Source: Bacillota bacterium
GTDB taxonomy: Bacteria > Bacillota > Clostridia > Acetivibrionales > DSM-1351
DNA length: 64,000 nucleotides
Reading direction: 5' to 3'
Assembly (NCBI GenBank): GCA_023392075.1
Contig: JAEVZU010000193.1
Location: forward strand, 11,646-75,645
Position numbers and translations under genes: made by a program. Shown in pieces: positions 1 through 9,481 of the stretch (within the stretch, counting starts at the first letter, position 1; each line of letters starts with the position of its first letter). The notes beneath the pieces are model-generated. The model did not search any database. It was not told the origin of the DNA and worked only from the letters and a program-made list of their open reading frames with translations.

Positions 1-1167
1 TCGGTACCAAACTTCAGAGAGCCTTCCACCAAAAATGCAAAAGCGGTGTTGGTGCTTTTGTCAACTCTGGTATTAATTGTTTTCGGAGGCACATCAATTA
101 TTGCCAATTATTACCCCATAAACCCTGAGAATGGTGCAATGCTGATCCAGATAGCCCAAATGATTTTCGGAAGAAATATACTGTTTTACATTATAACCGG
201 TCTTTCCTTCGGAATTCTGGTACTGGCCGCCAATACCTCATATTTCGGTTTCCCGAACCTCATATCAGTTATGGCAAAAGAGGGTTACGTCCCAAGGCAG
301 TTAAGCATGAGGGGAGACAGGTTGAGTTTTTCAAACGGGATTATATTTTTATCAGCCATTGCAGCCCTGCTGATTTTAATATTTAATGCCAATGTTACTA
401 GACTTATCGGTCTGTATGCCATCGGAGTTTTTATATCTTTTACACTGTCCCAGGCCGGAATGTTTTTCAGATGGGTCAGAAACAAGGGCGACAATTGGAT
501 AATAAAAGCTTCAATAAACGGTTTTGGAGCATTGGTAACCTTTATAATAGTAATCGTTATTGCAATAACAAAGTTTAAAATGGGAGCATGGATTGTTGTA
601 ATTGTTATCCCTGTTATGATATTCCTGATGCTGAAAGTAAAAACACATTATACAGCTCTCCATAAGCAGTTAAAAGTTACCCCCGAAGAATTGAAGGAAG
701 TCAGCATCCCCAGGGATGTTTACACCAATAGGGTCATTGTCCCCATCGCAAGTATAAACAGGGCCAGTATCAGGGCATTAAGATTTGCCAGAACGATTTC
801 AGATAATGTAGTAGCTTTCAATGTATCTATTGATGAAGAACAGGGTAAAAAGGTACGTGAAAAATACAACATGCTGGACACCGACATACCGTTAATTGTA
901 AAATACTCACCCTTCAGAAAGGTAGTGGAACCCCTGCTGATGTTTATAGAATCAGCCGAATACGACTATCAGAAAGGGGATATTATTACTGTAATTCTGC
1001 CTCAATTTGTTGTTAAGAGGTGGTGGAATAACGTTCTCCACAATCATACAAGAGCTATAATTGAAAGACAGCTGATCAGGCATAAGCATATTGTTATCTG
1101 CACCATGCCTCTTCAAATGAAGGATGATGACAGGGTTCTTAAATCTAAAAAATATAAAAACAGATAA
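1..1167 (+). CDS. KimA/YdaO-type APC potassium/amino-acid permease, 3' part
   Basis: The frame is open from base 1, so the gene starts upstream of the window; 388 residues are visible. About six hydrophobic segments fill the first 210 residues. They begin after a VPNFREPSTKNAK stretch typical of the YdaO/KimA branch of the APC superfamily. A soluble domain of about 170 residues follows, starting near NRVIVPIASINRAS, and resembles the universal-stress-like cytosolic domain of KimA potassium importers. Known family members are proton-coupled K+ importers controlled by c-di-AMP; that function is inferred here. A terminator hairpin follows directly, so the gene is the last of its unit. Confidence 0.72.
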   Translation, partial: SVPNFREPSTKNAKAVLVLLSTLVLIVFGGTSIIANYYPINPENGAMLIQIAQMIFGRNILFYIITGLSFGILVLAANTSYFGFPNLISVMAKEGYVPRQLSMRGDRLSFSNGIIFLSAIAALLILIFNANVTRLIGLYAIGVFISFTLSQAGMFFRWVRNKGDNWIIKASINGFGALVTFIIVIVIAITKFKMGAWIVVIVIPVMIFLMLKVKTHYTALHKQLKVTPEELKEVSIPRDVYTNRVIVPIASINRASIRALRFARTISDNVVAFNVSIDEEQGKKVREKYNMLDTDIPLIVKYSPFRKVVEPLLMFIESAEYDYQKGDIITVILPQFVVKRWWNNVLHNHTRAIIERQLIRHKHIVICTMPLQMKDDDRVLKSKKYKNR

Positions 1168-1168
1168 A

Positions 1169-1226
1169 AAAAGAAGCTGTTGCACAATGAATAAATTTTA
1201 TTCACCTGGGCAGCAGTTCTTTTTTT
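1169..1226 (+). terminator. Intrinsic terminator after the permease
   Basis: A hairpin pairs AAGAAGCTGTTGC with GCAGCAGTTCTT, encloses an inner GAATAAA/TTTATTC stem, and is followed by a run of seven T. It begins one base after the permease stop codon. Confidence 0.8.
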
Positions 1227-1233
1227 ATCCTTT

Positions 1234-1409
1234 TAATTAACGCGTTGTGCTATTTGAAATTTTGTTTTTGCTTTTACAGATAGATTTAATCAGAATCAAC
1301 TGGTACGTGAGTACAACTTCATGAAATAAAATGCACAGTTAAAAGCAATTGCGGTAAATTGTCGACGAAGGTAAAGTATAAATTAAATTAATTAGCACAA
1401 CGGGTTAAA
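1234..1409. repeat. Palindromic intergenic repeat, copy A (head deleted, inverted)
   Basis: The copy is bounded by near-perfect terminal inverted repeats: TTAACGCGTTGTGCTA (1237-1252) and TAGCACAACGGGTTAA (1393-1408), matching at 15 of 16 positions. Its left 130 bases are nearly the reverse complement of the right arm of copy D at 29.3-29.6 kb. Its right end matches the reverse complement of copy D's left end. The central branched head and one arm are missing, so this is an inverted, internally deleted copy. It fills the gap between the convergent permease and DUF3999 genes. Confidence 0.85.
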
Positions 1410-1434
1410 TTGGTAAAACGGAATACAGCTTTAT

Positions 1435-2634
1435 TTATTTTTTCAACTTTCTTACTACTATAAAGCCCAATACAACGGCAACTATTAAAATAATAATATT
1501 AAATATGAGCTTATAGTTTACATTTATTTCTTCCGGCTGCTCTGATGCTGCAACCTTATTGATATTACCAATATTTAAGAGGTCATAGCCCTCTGTCAGT
1601 ATTTGATCTTTATAATTTGAGATATCATAACTTTTCGGGGTATTTATTTTATTACTGCCGTACTTCAAAGTAAAATCCCCTGTTTCAGAGCCTTTAAAAA
1701 CCAGCTCATCAACCAGGTATTCAACCTCAACACCTGTTATTTCCACTGGCTTGTCGTCGTTATTTTCTATAGCTACTTCAGCTTCATTTTTTGTATTCAA
1801 ATAAGACTTGAGAGGAATGGTTAAATCCCGGTACTTTACGTTATTGAATTCAAGATTATAAAGTGTTTTTGTCATACTGCCGTTGAAGGTGGCTTTTCTT
1901 TTGAAGGTACTTTCTGTTTTTATTGAAACCTTACTAAGCTTAAGGTTTTTTATATTTTTTAAATTGATAACTGTTGTGTTTCCCTTCTCTTCGGTACTAT
2001 ATTCAGGAGTCAGTGTTTCAATGAAATATTCCCTGTTCTGCAATGTCCTGTCATAATTTAGTTTAACCGTTGAAAACTCCACCTTCTCCATATTATTGAA
2101 CAGTTTGATCCGGTAGCAGGTGTATTTTTTGCTGCCATTAAAGTTTATGTACGGCTTACTGCTGCCGTCCACATTATAGATAATATCGTCCTGAATTTTT
2201 TCCCAATGAGTGTTATCGTAGCTTCCGAACAGTTCAAGCTGCTTGGCAAAATTTTCGCTGCCGCTCAAAAGCTCCATGGATGTGGCAGTGACATCTTCCG
2301 GCACAGCATCCTTCAGGGCATAATCATAATAAAAACTATCCTCTTTGATAAAGGAATTGACCAGTTCCAACTCATAGCTGTTATGCGTACTTTCTTTGCT
2401 TTCGTTGAAATTGTTAATAAAATACGGTACAGGTTCGTTTTTATTATCAAAAATCATTATATCAGCCATGTTTTCAGATAAATTATTATAAACTTCAGCA
2501 GTCAGCCTCACCGCCTTATAATTCTTATCTCCATGGTTTTTCATATCTGCGCTGTATGAAAAATCAGCGGCATATACAAACATTGAACTGAATAAAATGA
2601 ATATTGCAAAATTAAGTATCATTCTTTTTTTCAT
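1435..2634 (-). CDS. DUF3999-like membrane-anchored protein
   Basis: The protein has 399 residues. It carries an N-terminal signal peptide (lysines, then a hydrophobic stretch ending near VYAADFS). A long beta-rich extracytoplasmic region follows, then one C-terminal membrane segment (about 375-394) ending in KKLKK. Size, topology and position after a DUF2339 gene fit the DUF3999 family, often paired with DUF2339; no biochemical function is known to me. The start overlaps the upstream gene by 23 bp, which suggests translational coupling. The family call leans on context. Confidence 0.55.
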   Translation of the reverse strand: MKKRMILNFAIFILFSSMFVYAADFSYSADMKNHGDKNYKAVRLTAEVYNNLSENMADIMIFDNKNEPVPYFINNFNESKESTHNSYELELVNSFIKEDSFYYDYALKDAVPEDVTATSMELLSGSENFAKQLELFGSYDNTHWEKIQDDIIYNVDGSSKPYINFNGSKKYTCYRIKLFNNMEKVEFSTVKLNYDRTLQNREYFIETLTPEYSTEEKGNTTVINLKNIKNLKLSKVSIKTESTFKRKATFNGSMTKTLYNLEFNNVKYRDLTIPLKSYLNTKNEAEVAIENNDDKPVEITGVEVEYLVDELVFKGSETGDFTLKYGSNKINTPKSYDISNYKDQILTEGYDLLNIGNINKVAASEQPEEINVNYKLIFNIIILIVAVVLGFIVVRKLKK

Positions 2635-5152
2635 CAGGCATTACCTCACCATCAAAATTAATCTTCCTGCTAAAGTATTGATAAACAAATGAAATGGCCA
2701 GGAGAGTCAAGCCAAATATAAAGTATGAAACGATTCTATAGCCCTGTGCCAGGAAAGACAAATCAACAACAAACAATTTAGCGACTGCCATAATACAAAA
2801 ACCCAAGCCAAACCTTCTTATTAATACATACCTCTTAATAAATCCGAAAATAATCCATGAAAGTGCAGTCACCAAATAGACAACACTTATCAATGCATTA
2901 CTAAATTGCAGATTGAACTGGATTATCAGATTTTGGGTCAATATAATTATAAAATACAATGAGATAATGAGGGGATATAATTCAATTCCGATTTTCCGTT
3001 TGGCCACCAGCTTCATTATGAATTCACGTACCGCCAATACTGATAAAAGTGAGATTGCGGCTATTTCAATTGTTCCGAGAATACATGCTCCCCTTGAAGC
3101 ATTGTTCGGAAAACCTGTAACCGGTGAAAAGAAATTTAAGAAAAATAGCCACGTAATACCTATTATATAAAGTACAGAAGATATACCCTCCGTAACTTTA
3201 TCCTTAAGAACGTTGATTTTGGGTATCAGGTATGCAATTATGAAGCTGGCTAAAATCATTGCAGCATTTATCAGATAATCCGGACTAAAGCTGCTGTCAA
3301 TTAAAGGTTCAAACAGGCGTTCCCTTAGTTCAATGCCTAAAAGATATAAGGAGAAAAGCCAGATATTAATCAGGGTACTGTACTTATAAACCTTGATTGA
3401 CCGTGCCGTCAGTTCATTTTTATAAATCAATGCACTTAAAATTATGATACTTCCGGCTGTTACAGCCAGGTATTTATATAAAAACAGCGAACTGTCATAA
3501 TTGGGTATATCAAATAATATAAAGGCGGCAAGACACAAGAAGTTAATTACCGTTCCCGCTTTTTTAAAACCTTTTACATTCTTAATTATGCCGTATGCCA
3601 GCAGCGCAGTTCCTTCAATCAGCCATCCCAGTGAAAACCAGGTTTTATCAAATTGGAAGGGAATTATGAGCGCAACAAAGGTAAGTCCGGTAATATAAAA
3701 CAGTGCTCTTGCCTTTCGCTCTTTTTCCATAAAGCTTTCAATAAATCTTCCCATTGCGATATATATGGCTGCAAACGTCAGAGCCAGAGCACCTGTAAAA
3801 TCTCCAAGCCCTGTAATATAAAATACCGTATAAAGTAAAATGCTGCTTATTGCAGTGTTTTTTGCCAGCAGCACAATGTCAGAGGTTCTGAAACTGAGCT
3901 TATACCTGTATGCACCGGCAACAGGTATGAGGGTATAAATTATAAAAGCCAGCACAATATAGGAGATTGATATCAAATCATCCGCTGAAAATTCCGGAGT
4001 GCGTGTACGCCCTTCAAACATGATGGACAATATATAGATTGATCCCATAACATTAAGCCAGAAACCCATATAAGCAGTTACAAGCCACCGCTTATTCACC
4101 GAAATAACCAATGCCAGCATATTGAGCAGAATAAAATATACCATCGCACCGTAAACTATGCTCTTATCCCCTTCAATGGAAAGTATGGGCAGATAACCTC
4201 CTATAATTGCAAAGCAGGATATGGTTTGGGAGCCATATCTTTGAGACAGTACAAAAGCACCCGCTGTTATAAGAACAGATAACCCCAGAGCCGGGAACAT
4301 CCCCAGCAGGCTAAACCTGAAATAGCTCAGGGCAAGTCCGACGTATAAAATTGCAATACCCCCGCTTGTAAGCCCAATTGAAAAGACGTTTGTCTTCTTG
4401 CGGTTGAAAAATTCACCGGCAATCAGCATTACCAGGCCTATGGCAAAAGTGAAAATACTTTTCAGAATATCCGGCAATCTGAAATATGTAAACTGAGAAG
4501 CTGCTATAATGCCGATTATTAAAAGAAATATCCCCAATTTATTTATGATATTAAGTCCGATAAAGGATTCTATATTGTTCTGCTTTATACGGCCTTTAAT
4601 CTCTTCTTCGGTTAACTGTTCCTGCCTGAGCTTTTGGAACCCGGCTTCCCTGCTTTCATTCAAAGCCTTGGAATTCCTGAATATTTCTTCTCTTGCAGCC
4701 TTGACCCTTTCTTCAAGTAATTTTCTAAGCTCATATATCCTGGGATATATTTCGTCCTGGAGATTTACCCTGTTGGCTTGCAAAATTCCTGCCATTTCAT
4801 CTATACGTTTTTTTTCGGCAATTTCAAAGTAAGCAAGTCTGTTTATTTCACCTTCAATATTGGATTTAAAATAAACCTCCAGCTTTTTATTTGTAGAGTT
4901 GAGAATCTGAACTTTTTCGTTGTATAGCTGTTCATATACAGCATTCCTGAGATCTTTGTTCTCCTGTGACAATTTTTGATTGTCCGATTTCTCCTTGCTA
5001 AGTAATTCTTTATATTGAGAAAGTTCCGCTTCCAGTTTTTGGTTCTCACCTAATAGATCCGTGGCTTCAATAGATGAAATTTCATTTTCAAGGTCGGATA
5101 CCGCCTCTTTCTGCCTGGCCAGTATACTTTTAAGGTTATTCACCTCTATCAC
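2612..5152 (-). CDS. DUF2339 polytopic membrane protein
   Basis: The protein has 846 residues. The first ~165 are charged and heptad-rich, a predicted coiled coil. From about residue 205 onward there are roughly twenty or more hydrophobic segments separated by short loops. The first membrane block contains INKLGIFLLIIGIIAASQF and later GGIAILYVGLALSYF, patterns of the DUF2339 family. Function is unknown; a cell-envelope role is plausible. It forms a two-gene unit with the overlapping DUF3999-like gene. The region upstream (5153-5422) is shared with a divergent VOC gene. Confidence 0.75.
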   Translation of the reverse strand: MIEVNNLKSILARQKEAVSDLENEISSIEATDLLGENQKLEAELSQYKELLSKEKSDNQKLSQENKDLRNAVYEQLYNEKVQILNSTNKKLEVYFKSNIEGEINRLAYFEIAEKKRIDEMAGILQANRVNLQDEIYPRIYELRKLLEERVKAAREEIFRNSKALNESREAGFQKLRQEQLTEEEIKGRIKQNNIESFIGLNIINKLGIFLLIIGIIAASQFTYFRLPDILKSIFTFAIGLVMLIAGEFFNRKKTNVFSIGLTSGGIAILYVGLALSYFRFSLLGMFPALGLSVLITAGAFVLSQRYGSQTISCFAIIGGYLPILSIEGDKSIVYGAMVYFILLNMLALVISVNKRWLVTAYMGFWLNVMGSIYILSIMFEGRTRTPEFSADDLISISYIVLAFIIYTLIPVAGAYRYKLSFRTSDIVLLAKNTAISSILLYTVFYITGLGDFTGALALTFAAIYIAMGRFIESFMEKERKARALFYITGLTFVALIIPFQFDKTWFSLGWLIEGTALLAYGIIKNVKGFKKAGTVINFLCLAAFILFDIPNYDSSLFLYKYLAVTAGSIIILSALIYKNELTARSIKVYKYSTLINIWLFSLYLLGIELRERLFEPLIDSSFSPDYLINAAMILASFIIAYLIPKINVLKDKVTEGISSVLYIIGITWLFFLNFFSPVTGFPNNASRGACILGTIEIAAISLLSVLAVREFIMKLVAKRKIGIELYPLIISLYFIIILTQNLIIQFNLQFSNALISVVYLVTALSWIIFGFIKRYVLIRRFGLGFCIMAVAKLFVVDLSFLAQGYRIVSYFIFGLTLLAISFVYQYFSRKINFDGEVMPDEKKNDT

Positions 5153-5336
5153 AAACTTCGCCTCCCTTCAATCTATCCATACCAAATTTTATCATAATTA
5201 TATCAAATTTGTAACTAGCTGCTTAACAAGTATCATTTTTCAACATCATAAAACACACTCCCGAAAGCCAGAACAAAGATTGTCAAGGGGTAAAATGATT
5301 TTTTGTAATAATGCGCAAAAAACCGCTATCCTGTCG

Positions 5337-5365
5337 TTGTTTCGGGTAGGCGGTTCTGATATAAT
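5337..5365 (+). promoter_or_regulatory. Candidate sigma-A promoter for the VOC gene
   Basis: TTGTTT (5337-5342) and TATAAT (5360-5365) are separated by 17 bases, with a TG-like extension before the -10. It lies about 58 bp upstream of the VOC start. An imperfect AACCGC/GCGGTT hairpin (5321-5356) spans the -35 and spacer and could be an operator. Confidence 0.6.
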
Positions 5366-5422
5366 ATTCGTGTATATTTAGGTTCAACCCATGGGCGATA
5401 TTACTAATAAGGTGGTTAGAGA

Positions 5423-5866
5423 ATGAATAGGATAAACTTAATCTGTCTTGGCGTTCGTGATATGGTAAAGTCTTTGGAGTTTTACAAGAATATCGGTTTT
5501 CAGACATACGAAAAAGAAAGCAGTCCGGCAGTCGTGTTTTTTGACAATCGAGGAACAAAATTGGAGTTATATCCGATTGACGGTTTGGCGAAAGACATTA
5601 ACGCCGCTAATCCTCCACATATCAGTACAGGTTGTTTCGGTGGGATTACGCTTGCAATCAATATGAAATCCGAAAATGAAGTAGATACGTTCATGGATAC
5701 CGTTTTTAAATATGGCGGTACGATTGCAAAGAAACCTGAAAAGGTGTTTTGGGGTGGATATAGCGGCTATTTTCAAGATTTAGACGGTTACTATTGGGAA
5801 GTCGCGTATGCTTCTTCGTGGCAGTTTGACAAGAATGATATGCTCATTATTGAAGAAAACAGCTAA
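5423..5866 (+). CDS. VOC (glyoxalase/bleomycin-resistance fold) protein
   Basis: A 147-residue protein with two beta-alpha-beta-beta-beta repeats typical of the vicinal oxygen chelate fold. Repeat one begins INLICLGVRDMVKSLEFYKN and ends near KLELYP; repeat two ends DLDGYYWEVAY, where the Glu is a usual metal ligand. The start ATG follows an AAGGTGG ribosome site. Members bind metals, sequester drugs or act as glyoxalases or dioxygenases; the substrate cannot be read here. The next gene is an AraC regulator on the same strand 130 bp away. Confidence 0.8.
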   Translation: MNRINLICLGVRDMVKSLEFYKNIGFQTYEKESSPAVVFFDNRGTKLELYPIDGLAKDINAANPPHISTGCFGGITLAINMKSENEVDTFMDTVFKYGGTIAKKPEKVFWGGYSGYFQDLDGYYWEVAYASSWQFDKNDMLIIEENS

Positions 5867-5998
5867 TCAGCTTTCGACCTTGGGCTACAGCACGACGTTA
5901 ATTTATTTTTTCCAAGATTTCAGCAAGTGAAATCAAGCAATGCAAGTTTCATTACTCTATAATGACTATAGGGTGGTTGAAACGAGGTGAGCAGACGA

Positions 5999-6967
5999 AT
6001 GTACGAGTGGCAGAAGCAAATTCAAATAATTGTTGATGAAATTGACAAATGTATTAAAAATTATAATGATGAAGCCTTGACACTACGCTTTCTTTCTCGC
6101 AGGCTGGGTTATTCCGAATTTTATACAACGAGAAAATTTAAAGAAATATCGGGTATACAATTTAGGGACTATCTGCGAAATAGAAAATTAGCCTTTGCAC
6201 TAAAAGAGGTTAGGGATAGTGAAAAAAGCATTTTGGATATTGCTTTTGATTATGGTTTTTCATCACACGAAGCTTTTACCAGAGCTTTCAAGGGAACATA
6301 TGGTGTAGCTCCAAGTGAATACCGAAAAAAGCCTAAGCCTGTGGTGCTTCGTACAAAAATAAACCCTTTTGACCGCTACTTTTTAGGATTTGGAGAGATT
6401 GGTATGATAAAATCTTCAGATGATGTTAAAATTTATTTTGTAACCATTCCCGCACACAAATTTTTGCACATCAAAAACTATGAGAGTAATGGGTATTGGG
6501 ATTTTTGGCAAAAGCAAAGTCTTATCCCGGGACAGGACTGCGAAACAATTTGCGGCTTACTTGACAGCATCAAGGACAAATTGGATGACAATGGCGGGAG
6601 CGAATCCAACAGCAGCAGCGGTCAGATTATGGCGTACATTAACGACCCGGACGGCAGACTCTGCGATTGGGGTATTCCACGTACAGAGTGTTATGGTGTA
6701 CGTCTTCCTTTTGATTATAAAGGCGAAGTACCTCCGCAAATGCTTATGGTTGATGTTCCCGAAGCCGAGTATATTGTTTTTGAACATGGGCCATTCGATT
6801 ATGAGCAGGAAAATCGGAGTGTAGAGGAAAAGGTTGAAAAGGCAATGTCAACTTTTGATTTTGCAGGCACCGGTTACTGCTTTGATACTTCCCCCGGCAG
6901 AATAATTTACTTTTATCATAATCCGGAGCGGTTTTGGAAGTATATTAGGCCGGTACGGAAATCATAA
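5999..6967 (+). CDS. AraC-family regulator with GyrI-like effector domain (Rob-like)
   Basis: A 322-residue protein in the Rob arrangement. A double helix-turn-helix AraC DNA-binding domain comes first (about residues 10-110, containing SILDIAFDYGFSSHEAFTRA). A C-terminal GyrI-like/AraC effector-binding domain follows (about 140-322). I chose the ATG at 5999 because GAGGTGA sits eight bases before it; the in-frame GTG at 5987 lies inside that ribosome site. A TATAAT at 5958-5963 may be its -10. Such proteins sense small hydrophobic compounds or drugs; a target in the adjacent VOC gene is possible but unproven. Confidence 0.82.
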   Translation: MYEWQKQIQIIVDEIDKCIKNYNDEALTLRFLSRRLGYSEFYTTRKFKEISGIQFRDYLRNRKLAFALKEVRDSEKSILDIAFDYGFSSHEAFTRAFKGTYGVAPSEYRKKPKPVVLRTKINPFDRYFLGFGEIGMIKSSDDVKIYFVTIPAHKFLHIKNYESNGYWDFWQKQSLIPGQDCETICGLLDSIKDKLDDNGGSESNSSSGQIMAYINDPDGRLCDWGIPRTECYGVRLPFDYKGEVPPQMLMVDVPEAEYIVFEHGPFDYEQENRSVEEKVEKAMSTFDFAGTGYCFDTSPGRIIYFYHNPERFWKYIRPVRKS

Positions 6968-6978
6968 TCAATTTATTT

Positions 6979-7013
6979 TCAAGACGGGCAAGTTTACGGC
7001 TTACCCGTCTTGA
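6979..7013 (+). terminator. Hairpin after the Rob-like gene
   Basis: TCAAGACGGG pairs perfectly with CCCGTCTTGA ten bases after the stop codon. The T-run after it is weak, so termination may be inefficient or act with other factors. Confidence 0.6.
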
Positions 7014-7277
7014 TTGCGGATTTACCGCTCCATATCCTGCGTCCGGCTCTCCATGCCTTTTGAATAAATCTCTCGTTAATGAATTACGGTAGCAAGCCGC
7101 CAGTAATCAAGGCAAAGGCGTGCAGTAAGGCTTTGTGCCTTGCAAGCGGCTTTAACGCAGCCGCAGGGAAAATTAACCACTCAAAAACGTATTGTACATT
7201 GTCAATAGAGGGTATGAAGTTTTGCAATTTGACATTTTTGACCTCACTGTATCCAAAATTTAAGTTTAAATTGAAGA
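7014..7277. other. Convergent intergenic region with one more hairpin
   Basis: This lies between the ends of the Rob-like gene and pncB. The only structure seen is a long imperfect stem-loop at 7094-7152: AAGCCGC with GCGGCTT outside, CAAGGCA with TGCCTTG inside. It could terminate pncB transcription. No gene is evident. Confidence 0.4.
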
Positions 7278-8717
7278 CTACTTTACGGAATAACTCTGTA
7301 ACAGTCCCTGTTTCTCATCCCACAGTTTCTTGGATAAATCTACATAATATTTGTGCGGATTTTCAAACCTTTTTACCTCGTCCCATATGGTGTCCACCTG
7401 GGCTTGGCAAAACTCCTTTATCTGCTGGGCATCAGGACTTTCATACACACATTTGCCCTTCTCAAAAACAGGCACCAACAGTTTTTGAACTCTGAAACCG
7501 GTCAAAGTTTTTCTCTTCCAGGTATATTCAGGGTCAAATATTTCATAAGGCTCATTCTCATCAATCACTTCATCATGCATTGTGAGTACGTCTGCAATAG
7601 CTTTGTTGCTCTCTTTGTCATACAACCTGTAAACCTGCTTGAAACAGGGATTGGTTACCTTTCCTACATTCTCGCTCAACTTGATCTTTGGTATGATATT
7701 ACCGTTTTCCTCAATGGCAACCAGCTTGTAGACCCCTCCAAAAACCGGTTCCGATCTGGAGGTAATCAGTCTTTCCCCCACTCCGAACAGGTCAACCTTT
7801 GCCCCCTCAATTAAAATATCTCTGATTATAAATTCATCCAGGGAGTTTGAGGCCACTATTTTACAATCGTGGTAGCCTGCTGCATCCAGCATTTTTCTGG
7901 CAGCTTTCGACAGGTAGGTAATATCCCCCGAATCTATCCTTATACCTTTTGGTCTGAACCCTCTCGGCACAATCTCTTCATTGAATGCCTTAATTGCATT
8001 TGGTACCCCTGATTTCAGCGTATTATACGTATCCACCAGGAAGGTACAATTGTCGGGGTAAGTCCGTGCATACATGCGGAATGCCTCAAGCTCGTCCGGA
8101 AACATCTGAATCCAGCTGTGCGCCATTGTTCCTATTGCAGGAATGTTAAATTCCTTCTCGGCTATAGTGCAGGCTGTCCCTACACAACCGCCGATGTATG
8201 CGGCTCTTGCACCGTAAATGGCACCGTCATAACCCTGGGCTCTTCTGGAACCGAACTCCATCACTTCCCTGCCCTGTGCAGCTCTTACAATTCTGTTTGC
8301 TTTAGTGGCAATAAGACTTTGATGATTGATAGTAAGCAGAATCATTGTTTCAATAAATTGGGCTTCTATAACAGGCCCCCTCACAATAACCACAGGTTCA
8401 CCCGGAAATATGGGCGTTCCTTCAGGGACGGCCCATACATCACAGCTGAACTTAAAATTCATCAGATATTCCAGAAAGTCTTCACCAAATTGTTTTCTTC
8501 TTAAATATTCTATATCGGATTGGCTGAATTTAAGATTTTCAAGGTAATGAATAACCTGCTCGACTCCTGCCATAATTGCAAAGCCGCCATTATCGGGCAC
8601 CTTTCTGAAAAACATATCAAAATATGCTATCTTATCCTTCCAGCCGTTTTGAAAGTAGCCATTGGCCATTGTTATTTCGTAGAAATCGGTAAGCATTGTC
8701 AAGTTCATATTATTCAT
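7278..8717 (-). CDS. pncB: Nicotinate phosphoribosyltransferase
   Basis: A 479-residue enzyme converting nicotinate, PRPP and ATP to nicotinate mononucleotide in NAD salvage. Family signatures are visible: the N-terminal LTDFYEITMANGYF, then EFGSRRAQG, RIDSGDITYLSK and FGVGERLITS, which line the nucleotide and phosphoribosyl site. The start at 8717 is chosen because AAAGGAGAT sits just before it; a longer upstream reading lacks a ribosome site. It follows the nicotinamidase-like gene by 13 bp, so the two are co-transcribed and supply successive steps. Confidence 0.93.
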   Translation of the reverse strand: MNNMNLTMLTDFYEITMANGYFQNGWKDKIAYFDMFFRKVPDNGGFAIMAGVEQVIHYLENLKFSQSDIEYLRRKQFGEDFLEYLMNFKFSCDVWAVPEGTPIFPGEPVVIVRGPVIEAQFIETMILLTINHQSLIATKANRIVRAAQGREVMEFGSRRAQGYDGAIYGARAAYIGGCVGTACTIAEKEFNIPAIGTMAHSWIQMFPDELEAFRMYARTYPDNCTFLVDTYNTLKSGVPNAIKAFNEEIVPRGFRPKGIRIDSGDITYLSKAARKMLDAAGYHDCKIVASNSLDEFIIRDILIEGAKVDLFGVGERLITSRSEPVFGGVYKLVAIEENGNIIPKIKLSENVGKVTNPCFKQVYRLYDKESNKAIADVLTMHDEVIDENEPYEIFDPEYTWKRKTLTGFRVQKLLVPVFEKGKCVYESPDAQQIKEFCQAQVDTIWDEVKRFENPHKYYVDLSKKLWDEKQGLLQSYSVK

Positions 8718-8730
8718 ATAGATATCTCCT

Positions 8731-9402
8731 TTATATAAGTGCGGCAATAATTTCAATCCCGTTAATATGCATGTTATAGAGAGCCATTAAATTGGTAAGA
8801 TCACCGTTGTGAATGCCCAGGTCATAGGTATCAACTGCGTTTATGGGAACGATGATCCGTGAACTCCTGTTTTGTTTGTTAAACCAGGTTTTCAAGGTAA
8901 TTGCAAACTGCTGGACACAGATGTCGGTACAGTCGCCGGTAACTATAAATGTATTTATGCCCGAATTTTGCCCAAGCCAGTTTTGAAATTCCTCTTCCAG
9001 GAAGCCATTGGTAGAGTTCTTTGGGATAAGTTTGTAACCTCCCTTATCTTTAATTTCATCAACCACCTCTGCCTCGGAAGTATCTTTCAGGCAATGAACG
9101 GGATAAGCTTCAAACTCAGGTGATATCCCGGTATGATTGTCGGCAAAAGCCAGCTTTGAAATTCCCAGTTCATCACATTTTACAGATAAATTTATAATCT
9201 CGGGTATGAGGTCCTCCACCCTTTTGCTCATTAAGGCTCCGTTTCTGGCAAAACCGTTTATCATGTCCACCATTACCAGCGCAGTGTGTGCTGCAGGCAG
9301 TTTCTCCAGTTCCAGTGTCCCGGCCTGTTCAAACATTTTATATAAATCATGTAAAGTTTTGGAGCTAGCTCTTGTAAATTCATCCAAACTTGTAAATTTC
9401 AT
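8731..9402 (-). CDS. Isochorismatase-fold cysteine hydrolase, probable nicotinamidase
   Basis: A protein of about 223 residues. The cysteine-hydrolase triad is visible: Asp in MVDMING (about residue 46), Lys in IPKNSTNGF (about 128) and Cys in GDCTDICVQQF (about 162). The family hydrolyses amides such as nicotinamide. Its place between an nrtR-like regulator and pncB makes nicotinamidase the best guess, feeding nicotinate to PncB. The start ATG at 9402 follows AGGGGG with an eight-base spacer; a GTG three codons earlier lies in the ribosome site. Other isochorismatase-like amidase activities cannot be excluded. Confidence 0.82.
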   Translation of the reverse strand: MKFTSLDEFTRASSKTLHDLYKMFEQAGTLELEKLPAAHTALVMVDMINGFARNGALMSKRVEDLIPEIINLSVKCDELGISKLAFADNHTGISPEFEAYPVHCLKDTSEAEVVDEIKDKGGYKLIPKNSTNGFLEEEFQNWLGQNSGINTFIVTGDCTDICVQQFAITLKTWFNKQNRSSRIIVPINAVDTYDLGIHNGDLTNLMALYNMHINGIEIIAALI

Positions 9403-9481
9403 AGACTGCACCCCCTTAAAAATTAAATTATTCTGTTCCTTCCAACTGCTTCTTTAACAATTTTCCTTACGAATTATTCTT

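Noticed and set aside
7094..7152. Stem-loop as a tRNA or small RNA gene
   Set aside because: No cloverleaf or T-loop sequence; it is better explained as a terminator-like hairpin between convergent genes.
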